Part shown: piece by piece, positions 8,297 through 16,674 of the stretch | How positions within the stretch are numbered: the first letter of the stretch is position 1 | Layout: every line of letters begins with the position of its first letter | NCBI RefSeq assembly: GCF_907164555.1 | Contig: NZ_CAJQZC010000010.1 | Coordinates: 231,294-295,293, forward strand | From: Paraburkholderia saeva | GTDB lineage: Bacteria; Pseudomonadota; Gammaproteobacteria; Burkholderiales; Burkholderiaceae | Length of the DNA: 64,000 bases | Direction: 5' to 3' | Position numbers and translations under genes: made by a program | The notes under the pieces: model-generated | The model's input: the letters and a program-made list of their open reading frames with translations, nothing else | What the model was told of the DNA's origin: nothing | Databases searched by the model: none

Positions 8297-8805
8297 TTTT
8301 ATGATCCTTTGGTCCGGTAGACGGGTTCTGGTAAATCGCCGAATCAGCCGCGACGGCCTGACGCTGGATGCGCGGGGCACGCATTGAACGTTACGTCATA
8401 CCATATCGTTTCGGTAGCGTGTTTAGAGCAGGATTCGTGCCATTTTTAGCATGGGCGCGTAAATCGTGTTGTGCGCCATGATGGGCGTGGCCTGGCAGGA
8501 CCGAGGCCCGTTGGCTTCGCAATCGGCTGCGCGTGGGTCGTGCAAAAAATTCACGGAACGAGAGCAGGTTTTACGTTGTGTTACGCATCTTGCAGCCTCG
8601 TTTCCGGGGCCGGAAGGTCTGCGGACGACGAGTACGAAAGACGAAAAGGGTCAGGTGTGTGAGCGATTGAAATCGCGACTGGGTACTGCGTCCATAGTCG
8701 AAGTGCGGTGCGCAGCGTACATCGAACATCGTTGCGCCCGCAACGTACCGGACGCGGTGGCGGTACGTGCGGGCAGATGTGAAGTGAGGCGAAGTGACGA
8801 CGCGG
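8297..8805. other. Intergenic stretch without a supported gene
   Basis: About 500 bases between two minus-strand genes. Short open frames on both strands lack ribosome sites and plausible composition. The only structure seen is the hairpin at 8736-8774. Confidence 0.5.
8736..8774 (-). terminator. Hairpin after the DUF3309 gene
   Basis: GCCCGC-A-ACGTACCG pairs with CGGTACGTGCGGGC with one bulged base and a loop of about ten bases. It lies 32 bases past the stop of the minus-strand gene at 8806. No T run follows, so this is a possible rather than a clear terminator. Confidence 0.45.
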
Positions 8806-8961
8806 TTATATCTGGCCCATCACGACGAGCACCACGACGATGATCACCACGATGCCCAGTGTGCCGGTAGGCGCATATCCCCATGAACGGCTGTGGGGCC
8901 ACGCCGGAAGCGCGCCGATAAGAAGAAGTATCAGCACGATCAGCAGAATGGTTCCTAACAT
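8806..8961 (-). CDS. DUF3309 family small membrane protein
   Basis: This 51-residue protein starts MLGTILLIVLILLLIGALP, a membrane helix, followed by WPHSRSWGYAPTGTLG and a second helix VVIIVVVLVVMGQI. The WPHSRSWGYxPxG centre is the signature of the DUF3309 family of inner membrane micropeptides with no known role. ATG 8961 has the strong ribosome site TGGAGG seven bases upstream; the longer open frame to 9081 lacks one. Confidence 0.88.
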   Translation of the reverse strand: MLGTILLIVLILLLIGALPAWPHSRSWGYAPTGTLGIVVIIVVVLVVMGQI

Positions 8962-9086
8962 ACGACCTCCAGTCGATGAGGGGTATCGCCCGCGACGGCA
9001 CACACGACCACTGTGCCGGGCGAGCCACCCCGGTGCATGTATCGAGCAATCCACATACCCATGAGCCGCCGCGAAACACATTGTTG

Positions 9087-10157
9087 CTAGTTCGCCGGAA
9101 TCGTTACGATCGGCGCCTTGCTGCTGGTGTCGGCCTCGGCAAGCGCCATCAGGTTCTGCACGACGGTGAAGGCGTATTTCGAATCGAAGTCGTCGCGCGC
9201 GACCCAGTACGTCGCTGCGCCATATGGGATCGCGATGTACGCATCTTCTGGCGGCTTTTCGCCGGAGTGAATGATGATCGTCGGTCGCGTTTCGCCGCCG
9301 ATCAACCCGACGGTCGGTTTCGTCGAGCCGTCGGTGATCTGTGCGGCGGGCACCTGAACCTGTGCGCCGAGATCGGTCAGGATGCCGAGCACCGAGCGCG
9401 TCACCATTGGAATGCGATCGCCCGTCCCGGCGGACTGTCCGTACACGACTTCGTACGTGCCTGTTTTCGCGGAGAGATGCAGTAACTGGCGCACACGCAG
9501 CAGATCGGCGCTCGTGCTTGCCGACTTGCCGCTCGTCGTCGCGCCGATCACGAGGAACACGCGATCCGCGCCGTGATCGTGACGCGATTCGACGTTCAGT
9601 TCACCCGCAAGCTGCAATCGCCGCAACGCCTGGATCAACACGAAAAACCCCGGCGCGCCCGCACTGTTCTCGCCGCCGAGTGCCGAGCCGTTCTGCAGAC
9701 CGCCAATCGACTGCGCCGTGATGCGCAACAGCAGATCGACCGGAATGCCGCCCTCGGCAAGCGGCAATACGAGCGTCGGCGCAAGCGGTCGTATGTACGC
9801 CGAGGCATAGGCTTCGCCGGTGGTCGGTGTGAACGTGAACGTCGGGTGATTCGAATACGACACCGAGCCGTTCGCGAGTGCGTAGTTGGGCTGGCTGCCG
9901 GATCCCGCATTCACCGTCGCGCCCGCGGACGCATCGAAGTTATAGGCCGCGATGATCTGACTGACCGTCAGAAACGAGGGCGAATCGGCGTAACGCAAGC
10001 CGACGATCGCGGCGAGTATTTCGCGCTTTTGCGCGTCGCCGAGCGCGCGGGCGTAATCGACCTGATCGGCCTTGAGATGCGTCGGGCCGATCTGGGCGCA
10101 GGCAGTGAGAAGAGGCGCGATACAGGCGAAGACAAGCACACGGGCGAGTTGGGTCAT
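9087..10157 (-). CDS. Lipoprotein of unknown function
   Basis: This 356-residue protein begins with a lipoprotein signal, MTQLARVLVFACIAPLLTAC, so it should be anchored to a membrane by Cys20. The mature part is long and soluble, with segments such as SIGGLQNGSALGGENSAG, RVFLVIGATTSGKSAS and IAYWVARDDFDSKYAF-like C-terminal sequence. I do not recognise a domain; GATTSGKSA resembles a P-loop only superficially and is not used as evidence for nucleotide binding. It is divergent from the small secreted protein gene at 10533. Confidence 0.7.
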   Translation of the reverse strand: MTQLARVLVFACIAPLLTACAQIGPTHLKADQVDYARALGDAQKREILAAIVGLRYADSPSFLTVSQIIAAYNFDASAGATVNAGSGSQPNYALANGSVSYSNHPTFTFTPTTGEAYASAYIRPLAPTLVLPLAEGGIPVDLLLRITAQSIGGLQNGSALGGENSAGAPGFFVLIQALRRLQLAGELNVESRHDHGADRVFLVIGATTSGKSASTSADLLRVRQLLHLSAKTGTYEVVYGQSAGTGDRIPMVTRSVLGILTDLGAQVQVPAAQITDGSTKPTVGLIGGETRPTIIIHSGEKPPEDAYIAIPYGAATYWVARDDFDSKYAFTVVQNLMALAEADTSSKAPIVTIPAN

Positions 10158-10532
10158 CGTTTGAACGAAGTAGTGGCGGGGGTTTGTGGATGAACCAGGC
10201 GTGCGTCCTGCAAATACCGTTCCCCTACGCGCGACAGGTCGGATCGACCTGTGTAGTCGCCAATGTCGCAAAGGGCAGCCGTGCGCGCGCCTTACGTCTT
10301 GCAATCGTTGCACCCGGCGATGTAGATATTTCCGTGCACGCTGAAAAGTGATGCGCGCCGGTTATTGCACCGCGCGAGCGGCTCCGATATCCCGAGGACC
10401 GCCTCGAACTTTCAGTCGAATGCGAACAACGGCACAGCGCTTGCTGAACGGACGATGTGGTGTGCGTGTATCCGGCGATGACGTCCGGTACGCATCGAAC
10501 CATTTAAAGGCGTCTGGTTCAGGGAGAACGCA
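10158..10532. other. Divergent intergenic region
   Basis: This 375-base stretch separates the lipoprotein gene (minus) from the secreted protein gene (plus). It must hold both promoters, but no clear -35/-10 pair or palindrome was seen. No gene is supported here. Confidence 0.45.
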
Positions 10533-10811
10533 ATGAAGATCCGAAACGTAGTAATTGCATCGCTGCTGTGCACGGCATCCGCACTCGCCATCGCGCAGGG
10601 CAACGGCGGCGGCACAGGCGGAGGCGCGACCGGCCAGCCTGCGGCGGATGGCGGCAACAACAACCCGGCTGCGGTCGCGCAGGGTTCAAGCGGCAGCGTG
10701 GCGCCGATGAAGCACACGTCGAAGAAGCAGCACAGCACCAAAACGAAAAAGCCCATGAGCGACAGCACCATGCCGGCTGCGAATGCGAGCAGCGCCACCC
10801 AGGGCCAGTAG
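10533..10811 (+). CDS. Small secreted protein, Gly/Asn- and Lys-rich
   Basis: This 92-residue protein has a clear signal peptide (MKIRNVVIASLLCTASALAI, cleavage after AIA or near QG). The mature part is low complexity: a Gly-rich stretch, then PAADGGNNNPAA, and a basic segment HTSKKQHSTKTKKP. CAGGGAG stands nine bases before ATG 10533. It is probably periplasmic or exported. No family with known function was recognised. A strong terminator follows. Confidence 0.75.
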   Translation: MKIRNVVIASLLCTASALAIAQGNGGGTGGGATGQPAADGGNNNPAAVAQGSSGSVAPMKHTSKKQHSTKTKKPMSDSTMPAANASSATQGQ

Positions 10812-10830
10812 GACCGTTCGCGCTCGAAAA

Positions 10831-10860
10831 AGACGGCGGCGCTCAACGCGCCGCCGTTTT
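10831..10860. terminator. Terminator between convergent genes
   Basis: ACGGCGGCGC (10833-10842) and GCGCCGCCGT (10848-10857) form a ten-base perfect stem with a five-base loop, followed by TTTT and preceded by an A-run. It can serve both the gene ending at 10811 and the minus-strand gene ending at 10883. Confidence 0.85.
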
Positions 10861-10882
10861 GCATCACGCGGTTTTCAACCGC

Positions 10883-11281
10883 TTACTGACCGTTCTGCAT
10901 CGAGCCTGGTGCCGGCTGCGTGTAGGTGCCGCTCGGGTTCGTACGGTACGTCGGCGACGTGCCGTTCGCGCGGTTATTCATCGTCGATCCCGGCGTGGCG
11001 CCCGTACCGGTGCCGACACCGCCGCCCGTGCCCGTTTGTCCCGGAGGGCCATAGCCGTCTGTGTTGCCGTTCGCGCGGTTCATGGAGGTGCCCGAGTTGA
11101 AGCTCGGTGTGGCCACGCCGCCTGCGCCGCCGGTATTCCCGCCGCCCGCACCGACGCCTGCGCCCGCGCCGCCCGCACCGGCTCCTGCGCCGCCTGCACC
11201 GCCGGCCGCCTGGGCATACACGCCGCCCGACAGCGCCATGACTACTGCTGAAGCAAGAAGCTTCTTCGTGATCGTGTTCAT
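10883..11281 (-). CDS. Gly-rich secreted protein
   Basis: This 132-residue protein has a signal peptide (MNTITKKLLASAVVMALSGG, cleavage near VYA-Q). The mature half is almost only Gly and Ala (residues about 25-55), followed by a Gly/Thr/Asn-rich tail with two copies of an NRANG motif (MNRANGNT and MNNRANGTS). GAGAGGA stands upstream of ATG 11281. It resembles the small low-complexity exported proteins common in Burkholderia; no function is known. It is convergent with the secreted protein gene at 10533. Confidence 0.72.
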   Translation of the reverse strand: MNTITKKLLASAVVMALSGGVYAQAAGGAGGAGAGAGGAGAGVGAGGGNTGGAGGVATPSFNSGTSMNRANGNTDGYGPPGQTGTGGGVGTGTGATPGSTMNNRANGTSPTYRTNPSGTYTQPAPGSMQNGQ

Positions 11282-11675
11282 TGTTCGGTCCTCTCTGGAT
11301 GGGTTTTGATTCACGGACAGGTCTCGTCCGCCTGCATGAGTAACGTCGCAAGCGGTGTGCCGCGCGAGCCGTCCGCATCGCTCCGGAATGCGCGATGCAA
11401 AAGGCAGGAATGGTATTTGCACCATGGCGCGTACCGCGATGGATGTGCGATCCGGCATTCAGACCGGACGATCTGCGGGCCGCCAGCGTCGCGGCTGGAC
11501 AGATCACAGCTTCGTTTCGTCAACGGCTCGACGGACGCGCTCGCGGGTGGCAGGCAAGCCACGGCAACGGAAAAAATGGCAGCGGGCGGCGCAGCAGCAG
11601 CGTGGAGACAGTTGCTCTCGCACCGGCCCGCAAACAAAAACGCAGATTCCCCCCAGAACGGGGACCGGAGGCTTC
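11282..11675. other. Divergent intergenic region
   Basis: This 394-base stretch lies between the Gly-rich protein gene (minus) and the MipA/OmpV gene (plus). Open frames present here have no ribosome site and no recognisable product. The only marked sequence is an A-rich patch and CCGGAGG just before 11676. Confidence 0.45.
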
Positions 11676-12557
11676 ATGTTGAATGGCAGCGCGTTACGCG
11701 ATGACCGGATGTGCCGCGCACTGAAACTGGCAGCGATGCTGTCGACGGTGATATCGACCACGATGCCGCTCGCCGCGCAGGCGCAGACACCATCGCCGCT
11801 TGCCGAATGGCAGTACTCGGTGGGGATTCCGCTGGAAAAGCTCTACAACCAGCCGACACCCGACTGGCAGGCGCGCCTCGGTCTCGGCGTGACCGTGCAC
11901 CCGCGCTATGACGGCGCCGCGAACTATCACGCCATGGTTGGCCCGACGATCGACGTGCGCTACCGCGACCTGTTCTTCCTGTCGACTGGCGAAGGGCTCG
12001 GCGTGAATCTCGTGAGCACGACGCACTGGCGCGCGGGCCTCGCCATCACGTATGACCTCGGCCGCCGCGCGCAGGACAACTCCGGCCATCTCGACGGCAT
12101 GGGCAACATCAACCCCGCGCCCGAGGCCAAACTCTTCGCGGAATACGCCGTGTCGAAGGACTTTCCGCTCGTGATTCGCGCGGATGTCCGGCGTAACCTC
12201 GGCGGTTCAGATGGCTGGATTGGCGACCTGGGCGCCTATATGCCGTTGCCCGGCAGCTCGGAGACGTTCTACTGGTTCGCGGGCCCGAACCTCGTCTTTG
12301 CCGATTCGCGCTATATGCAGACGTGGTACGGCGTCAGCAGCCTGCAGTCGGCGCGCTCCGGCTATCCGCAATACAACGCGAGCGCGGGGCTCAAATCGGT
12401 GGGCTTCGGTGTCAGCGCAATCTGGTTTTTCCAGAAGCACTGGTTCGTGACGGGCGACGCCGGTTTGCAGCAACTGGTGGGCGACGCCGCTCGCAGCCCG
12501 GTTACGCGCAAGGCCACCAACGCCGTGTTCGATTTTTCGTTCAACTACCAGTTCTGA
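11676..12557 (+). CDS. MipA/OmpV family outer membrane protein
   Basis: This 293-residue protein is a predicted outer membrane beta-barrel; MipA is known as a scaffold between murein synthase and hydrolase in E. coli, while OmpV-like relatives have other roles. A signal peptide ends near LAAQAQ (about residue 37). Family marks are LGLGVTVHPRYDGAANYH, PTIDVRYRDLFFLSTGEGLG and a C-terminal strand ending in FNYQF, with the terminal Phe used for barrel insertion. ATG 11676 follows GGAG at seven bases; the open frame continues upstream without domain content. Confidence 0.88.
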   Translation: MLNGSALRDDRMCRALKLAAMLSTVISTTMPLAAQAQTPSPLAEWQYSVGIPLEKLYNQPTPDWQARLGLGVTVHPRYDGAANYHAMVGPTIDVRYRDLFFLSTGEGLGVNLVSTTHWRAGLAITYDLGRRAQDNSGHLDGMGNINPAPEAKLFAEYAVSKDFPLVIRADVRRNLGGSDGWIGDLGAYMPLPGSSETFYWFAGPNLVFADSRYMQTWYGVSSLQSARSGYPQYNASAGLKSVGFGVSAIWFFQKHWFVTGDAGLQQLVGDAARSPVTRKATNAVFDFSFNYQF

Positions 12558-12571
12558 GTGAGTTCTGCGTG

Positions 12572-12613
12572 CCGCCACGCGTGATCGCGGCGTCTTGCGA
12601 TCGCGCGGCGGCA
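12572..12613 (+). terminator. Possible terminator hairpin after mipA-like gene
   Basis: GCCGCC and GGCGGC close a long GC-rich stem that also pairs GATCGC with GCGATC. It starts 15 bases after the stop. There is no T run. Confidence 0.45.
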
Positions 12614-12755
12614 TTGCCCGCTTCGGCGCGGCGTCGTCGCTTTTTCCCGAATTGCACTACACTCTCCGACTTTTGGCGTGCGACGTTACGCGCGCCCGCG
12701 CGGGCTTTCGCCCTGATTTCCCGTATCAAACCGCGATCTTCGAACCGACCGTTTC

Positions 12756-14018
12756 ATGACACCCGAGCCCCCGACCCAGCCGCCCGTCGACACAACAATC
12801 AGTCTGGCACGCCATGCCAGTTTTCAGCGGTTCTGGGGCGCGCGGGTCCTGTCGTCGATCTCATTTCAGATGCTTGCAGTCGCGATCGGCTGGCACATCT
12901 ACGCCATCACGCACAGCGCGTTCGCGCTCGGGCTCGTCGGGCTCGCGCAGTTTCTGCCGATGTTCGCGCTGACGCTCGTCGTCGGTCACGTTGCCGACCG
13001 TTATGACCGGCGACGTATCGCTGCAATCTGCCAGGCGCTCGAAGCCCTCGCCGCCGCCGTGTTCCTGATCGGCACGCTCGGCGGCTGGTTGTCGGCGCCC
13101 GTGATCTATGTGCTCGCGGCGCTCGTCGGGGCGACGCGTGCGTTCGAATCTCCGTCGGTTTCGTCATTGCTGCCCTCGGTCGTGCCGCGCTCCGAATTGC
13201 CGCGCGCGACCGCGTGGTCCACTTCGGCAGGCCAGGCCGCGCAGATTCTCGGGCCCGCGGTCGGCGGTCTGCTGTACGGCGTGGGGCCGACCGCGGTGTA
13301 TCTGGCGAGCGCCATCGCGTTCATCGCCGCCGCGACGCTGGTCTGGTCGATTCCACTCCAGACGAAGCCGGCCGCGCGCGCGCCGGTCACCCTCAAATCG
13401 GTGTTTTCGGGTATCGCGTTCATTCGCAGTCAGCCGGTGATTCTTGGCGCGCTTTCCCTCGATCTGTTCGCGGTACTGTTCGGCGGCGCGACGGCGCTGC
13501 TGCCGATCTTCGCGCGCGACGTGCTGCAGACGGGCCCGCTGGGGCTGGGCCTGCTGCGCTCGGCGCCGGCCGTGGGCGCGCTCGCCGGCACGATCTGGCT
13601 TGCACATTTCCCGCTGCGCAACCGTCCGGGCGCCGCGATGTTCGGCGGTGTCATCGTGTTCGGTGCGGCGACGATCGTATTCGGTCTGTCGCACTCGTTT
13701 GTGCTTTCGCTGGTGTCGCTTGCGGTGCTCGGCGCATCGGATGTGATCAGCGTGGTGGTGCGGCTTTCGCTCGTGCAGCTGCGCACGCCCAATGAGATGC
13801 TCGGTCGGGTCAGTGCAGTCAACGCGCTCTTTATCGGCACGTCGAACCAGCTGGGTGAATTCGAATCCGGCGTGACGGCGGGGTGGTGGGGCGCGGTGCC
13901 GGCCGTTCTGGTGGGCGGTGTCGCGACGATTGCCGTCGCGCTGCTCTGGATGCGGCTGTTCCCGGCGCTGGCGCAGACTGAAACGCTTGAGGAGCCGAAA
14001 GGCGCGCGGGCGACGTGA
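12756..14018 (+). CDS. MFS exporter, EntS-like family
   Basis: This 420-residue inner membrane protein has about 12 hydrophobic segments and the layout of the MFS_3 family, which includes the enterobactin exporter EntS and related macrolide efflux proteins. Marks are FWGARVLSSISFQMLAVAIG, FLPMFALTLVVGHVADRYD (motif A) and PSVVPRSELPRATAWSTSAG. No siderophore biosynthesis genes are nearby, so the exported compound is unknown. No clear ribosome site precedes ATG 12756, but the N-terminus matches the family. It stands alone between the MipA-like gene and the peptide gene at 14128. Confidence 0.88.
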   Translation: MTPEPPTQPPVDTTISLARHASFQRFWGARVLSSISFQMLAVAIGWHIYAITHSAFALGLVGLAQFLPMFALTLVVGHVADRYDRRRIAAICQALEALAAAVFLIGTLGGWLSAPVIYVLAALVGATRAFESPSVSSLLPSVVPRSELPRATAWSTSAGQAAQILGPAVGGLLYGVGPTAVYLASAIAFIAAATLVWSIPLQTKPAARAPVTLKSVFSGIAFIRSQPVILGALSLDLFAVLFGGATALLPIFARDVLQTGPLGLGLLRSAPAVGALAGTIWLAHFPLRNRPGAAMFGGVIVFGAATIVFGLSHSFVLSLVSLAVLGASDVISVVVRLSLVQLRTPNEMLGRVSAVNALFIGTSNQLGEFESGVTAGWWGAVPAVLVGGVATIAVALLWMRLFPALAQTETLEEPKGARAT

Positions 14019-14051
14019 TGCAAGGAGACAGGCTGGCGGCTGAATTTTGTT

Positions 14052-14108
14052 TTGTTGCGCTGCGACAAAGGGAGGATATAATAAGGGTAATTACCTAGGT
14101 ATTTACCC
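14052..14108 (+). promoter_or_regulatory. Promoter with 24-base palindromic operator
   Basis: A perfect -10 box TATAAT (14077-14082) has TTGCGC at a 16-base or TTGTTG at a 19-base spacing upstream. Immediately after the -10 box, bases 14085-14108 form a near-perfect palindrome of 24 bases, with half-site GGGTAATTACC and centre CCTAGG. It covers the expected transcription start, a position typical of a repressor operator. The binding protein is not identified. Confidence 0.7.
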
Positions 14109-14127
14109 ATCCTTTCTGGGGCCCGTC

Positions 14128-14265
14128 ATGAGCAACGCCACTACCGCAACCGCCACCGTCGGTACCAGCTGGTTCGCACGCCTGCGCGCACTGGCCGTCG
14201 AAGCCCTGAACCTGCACCTGCAAACTTGCGCGATCATCGCTGAATCGCATCGCCGTCCGCTGTAA
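14128..14265 (+). CDS. Small protein, 45 residues
   Basis: This short gene follows the palindromic promoter at 14052-14108 and starts MSNATTATATVGTSWFARL. The middle (FARLRALAVEALNLHLQ) is a probable amphipathic helix, and the end is HRRPL. It contains one cysteine. There is no clear Shine-Dalgarno, though GGGG stands nine bases upstream. A hairpin after the stop (14277-14311) makes it a self-contained transcription unit, which is the best argument that it is real. The family and function are not recognised. Confidence 0.6.
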   Translation: MSNATTATATVGTSWFARLRALAVEALNLHLQTCAIIAESHRRPL

Positions 14266-14276
14266 TCGGTGGGGAA

Positions 14277-14311
14277 GACAGAGGCGCCGCGTCTGCGCCG
14301 CGCGCTCTGTC
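14277..14311 (+). terminator. Hairpin after the 45-residue gene
   Basis: GACAGAG (14277-14283) pairs with CTCTGTC (14305-14311), extended by GC-rich inner pairs. It lies 11 bases after the stop at 14265. Only a weak T stretch follows. Confidence 0.5.
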
Positions 14312-14436
14312 CGATCGTCGTTTCCCTGAATCCGGCAGCGAGATCAGCTGTAACTCGCGTTTTGCCGGCGCGCTACGGTTTCGTAGCGTGGTCCGTCCGT
14401 TTCTGTTCAAGCCATAACGCCGGTCGCCCGGGTCGA

Positions 14437-14790
14437 TCAGGCCGTTCTTTCGTTTTTCCCCGTTTGATCGAGCAGTGTCGATAAGCCCTCGCTGATTTCA
14501 GCGACGTTTTGCGGCCGTACGACCCGCGCAACCTCTATGCCGTCACGCAGAAAAACCAGCGTCGGCCAGAGCTTGACCCTGAATGAGCGACCGAGCGCAC
14601 GCCCGGGGCCGTCCTCGATTTTCAGATGACGTACTTCGCCATGCGGCTCCAGCGCCTGCCCGATAGACGACTGCGCGCCCTGGCAGTAGCCGCACCAGTC
14701 GGTGCCAAACTCGAGGACGGCGGCGCCGCTCAAAGCGTCGACCTCAGCGCGGGTTGGGGCGGTCGGTGAGTAGGCGGTGGGTTTTGCCAT
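14437..14790 (-). CDS. Thioredoxin-family protein
   Basis: This 117-residue protein has the thioredoxin fold with the active-site motif WCGYC (thioredoxin has WCGPC) near residue 32, the cis-proline segment LWPTLVFLRDG, and no signal peptide, so it acts in the cytoplasm as a disulfide reductant. CTGGAGC stands before ATG 14790; the upstream open frame has no domain. A Tyr in place of Pro between the cysteines often changes the redox potential. It is convergent with the peptide gene at 14128, and its partner is unknown. Confidence 0.88.
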   Translation of the reverse strand: MAKPTAYSPTAPTRAEVDALSGAAVLEFGTDWCGYCQGAQSSIGQALEPHGEVRHLKIEDGPGRALGRSFRVKLWPTLVFLRDGIEVARVVRPQNVAEISEGLSTLLDQTGKNERTA

Positions 14791-14927
14791 TGTTGCTCCA
14801 GGGAGAGTGGGGTTCTGCGTCAGGAACAATCTATCGCAAATCGCCGCGCACTTCAGGCGTCGTGAACCCGGTTCGCACATGACGACGCCTGCGAGGCGCG
14901 CGACGCCGCTTCAGCGCGCTTCGCGAT

Positions 14928-15650
14928 TTATCGCGGCGCAGCGGGAAGCCGCCGATCATGAAGTGCCGAGGCGATCAGCCATGCTTGCGCGCCTGCGACT
15001 TCGGCGGCACGCAGATCGTCGGCATCACGCATACCGCCCGCGCCGACAATCTGCCGCTCACCCGCACGACTTCGCACATCGGCGATTGCCGCGAGGTCGG
15101 GGCCTTCGAACGAACCCACGCGCTCCAGCGACATCACGATGACGCGCGAGGGCCACCCCGATGCATCGTGCCAGTGCGACGGGTCGCCCAGCGGCGTGTC
15201 ATGCCGTCGGTCGAGCGAGAGAATCGCGTCGCGAGGAATCGTGTTTTCGTTCGCGCGTGCCGGGTGCATCGACGATCCATCGTTTGCGCCGCGCAATGAT
15301 TCGCTGCCGAAAACGGGCGTTACGTTCGCGCCCGCGGCGTGAAACGGTTCGATCAGCGTGCTCGCAGCATCGCGATCCGCGAAACCGGCATCGAGCCACA
15401 GTTCGATGGCGGGCATCGCCTGCATGAGACGCATCAACGCAAGTCGCTGCGGCGTCCCCCGCATGATCCCGTCGAGATCCGCCACATAAAGCACCGTTGA
15501 ATTCGCGTAGTGGAGCAGGGCGCGCGCGACATCGACGGGATCGCTGCCTTCACAGAGCTGCGAGTCGACCGGCCGATAACGGCTGCGCTCGCCGCGCACC
15601 GCATGGACGGCTATGCCGCCGAGCAGATCGAGTACCGGAATGATCTTCAT
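14928..15650 (-). CDS. HisA/HisF-like TIM barrel protein
   Basis: This 240-residue protein resembles HisA, the histidine-pathway isomerase, but is unlikely to be the housekeeping enzyme. It starts MKIIPVLDLLGGIAVHAVRG with the catalytic-type Asp8, has a second Asp in ILSLDRRHD, and keeps one phosphate-binding loop (IVGAGGMRDADDL). The other phosphate motif, normally a GGGIR-type loop, is replaced by LWLDAGFAD. HisA-like proteins of this sort are known near tetrahydromethanopterin or other pathway genes, with uncharacterised reactions. Its ATG overlaps the lysR stop by the ATGA arrangement, so the two are translationally coupled. Confidence 0.8.
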   Translation of the reverse strand: MKIIPVLDLLGGIAVHAVRGERSRYRPVDSQLCEGSDPVDVARALLHYANSTVLYVADLDGIMRGTPQRLALMRLMQAMPAIELWLDAGFADRDAASTLIEPFHAAGANVTPVFGSESLRGANDGSSMHPARANENTIPRDAILSLDRRHDTPLGDPSHWHDASGWPSRVIVMSLERVGSFEGPDLAAIADVRSRAGERQIVGAGGMRDADDLRAAEVAGAQAWLIASALHDRRLPAAPR

Positions 15651-16567
15651 CGTGCGCGCGGCCGGCCGCCCTCCTGACGCAACGTTTCCACGACGAGACC
15701 CCTGAACCATCGATGTCCCGCATCGTTGTGATGGCGCGCATGCCAGAACTGCTGCACCGTGAGGTCCGGCAGGTCGACCGGCAGTGGAAATACATCGACA
15801 TCGGCGAGACGCGCGAAGAGTTGCGCGAGTTCGTCCGGCACTGCCGCGATGAAATCCGACGTCGCGACGAGACTCGGCACGGCGAGCAGCAACGGCACCT
15901 CGACGCCCACCTTCAGACGCGCGCCGTGCCGCCGCAATTCCTTTTCCAGCAGCTGGTTCGTAAGCGCCAGTGTGCCCGCGACCACGTGTTTTCTCGCGAC
16001 GAACTCATCGAGCGTCATGCGGACTTTCCTGCGCGTCGCGCCGCCCTTGATGATGCCAACCAGCGAGCGGTGAAAAAGCGGTTGCTGGTGAAGATTCTCC
16101 CCGACCTTGCCCAGATACCCGATCGCGAGATCGAGTTCGCCGTCCTGAAGCGCGCCCGCGAGTTCCGTCGACGGAAACTGGATCGGCTTGAGCGATGCCA
16201 GTGGCGCACGCTCGCGCAGCGCGGCAAGCAGTTGCGGAAGGATCACGATCACGCCCATGTCGCTCAGGCACACGGAAAACGTGCGCGTCGTGGTCGCGGC
16301 ATCGAACGATTTTGCGCTCCAGATTTCCTGCTGCACGAGCGCCAGCACGTTGGCGACACCTTCGACGAGACGCTCTCCAACGGGCGTCGGCGCCATCACC
16401 GGACCCGCGCGGACGAAAAGATCGTCCTGAAACAGCGTCCGTAGTTTCCCCAGTGCATGACTGACAGCGGGTTGCGTCAGACCGAGACGGTCGGCAGCGC
16501 GAGAGACGCTCCGCTCATCGTTGAGCGCCTGCAGGACATACAGAAAGTTCAGATCGGGCGGCTGCAT
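15647..16567 (-). CDS. LysR-family regulator of the aromatic cluster
   Basis: This 306-residue protein has an N-terminal winged helix-turn-helix (DLNFLYVLQALNDERSVSRA, then LGLTQPAVSHALGKLRTLF) and the longer LysR effector-binding domain. The NodD/NahR-like start, with DLN and a long recognition helix, is common in regulators of aromatic degradation. It is divergent from the monooxygenase gene at 16675, with 107 bases between them, the usual arrangement for a LysR activator and its target. It overlaps the downstream HisA-like gene by four bases. Confidence 0.92.
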   Translation of the reverse strand: MQPPDLNFLYVLQALNDERSVSRAADRLGLTQPAVSHALGKLRTLFQDDLFVRAGPVMAPTPVGERLVEGVANVLALVQQEIWSAKSFDAATTTRTFSVCLSDMGVIVILPQLLAALRERAPLASLKPIQFPSTELAGALQDGELDLAIGYLGKVGENLHQQPLFHRSLVGIIKGGATRRKVRMTLDEFVARKHVVAGTLALTNQLLEKELRRHGARLKVGVEVPLLLAVPSLVATSDFIAAVPDELAQLFARLADVDVFPLPVDLPDLTVQQFWHARHHNDAGHRWFRGLVVETLRQEGGRPRAR

Positions 16568-16579
16568 TTATGCACCAGA

Positions 16580-16596
16580 TTCATTATGGATATGAA
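16580..16596. promoter_or_regulatory. Probable LysR binding site in the divergent promoter
   Basis: TTCAT (16580-16584) and ATGAA (16592-16596) form an inverted repeat with a seven-base centre, fitting the T-N11-A rule of LysR sites (often ATTCAT-like in the NodD/NahR branch). It lies between the lysR start and the monooxygenase start. Inference from sequence and position. Confidence 0.5.
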
Positions 16597-16674
16597 AGTC
16601 ATTGTATAGATTTATACGCGTCCAGCGGTTAACTTCGCAACCACGGTTGAAAAAGAACGGTTCAGGAGACAGCA

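Noticed and set aside
8466..8843. Open frames of 63-125 residues on the plus strand
   Set aside because: No ribosome site, low-likelihood composition and overlap with the well-supported DUF3309 gene on the other strand.
9530..9560. P-loop-like GATTSGKSA in the lipoprotein at 9087
   Set aside because: The segment is in an exported protein and lacks a Walker B motif or fold context; an ATP-binding role is not supported.
10883..11281. Gly/Ala repeat region as a possible tandem DNA repeat or CRISPR-like array
   Set aside because: The repeats are short codon-level Gly/Ala runs without regular spacers or conserved repeat units; this is protein low complexity.
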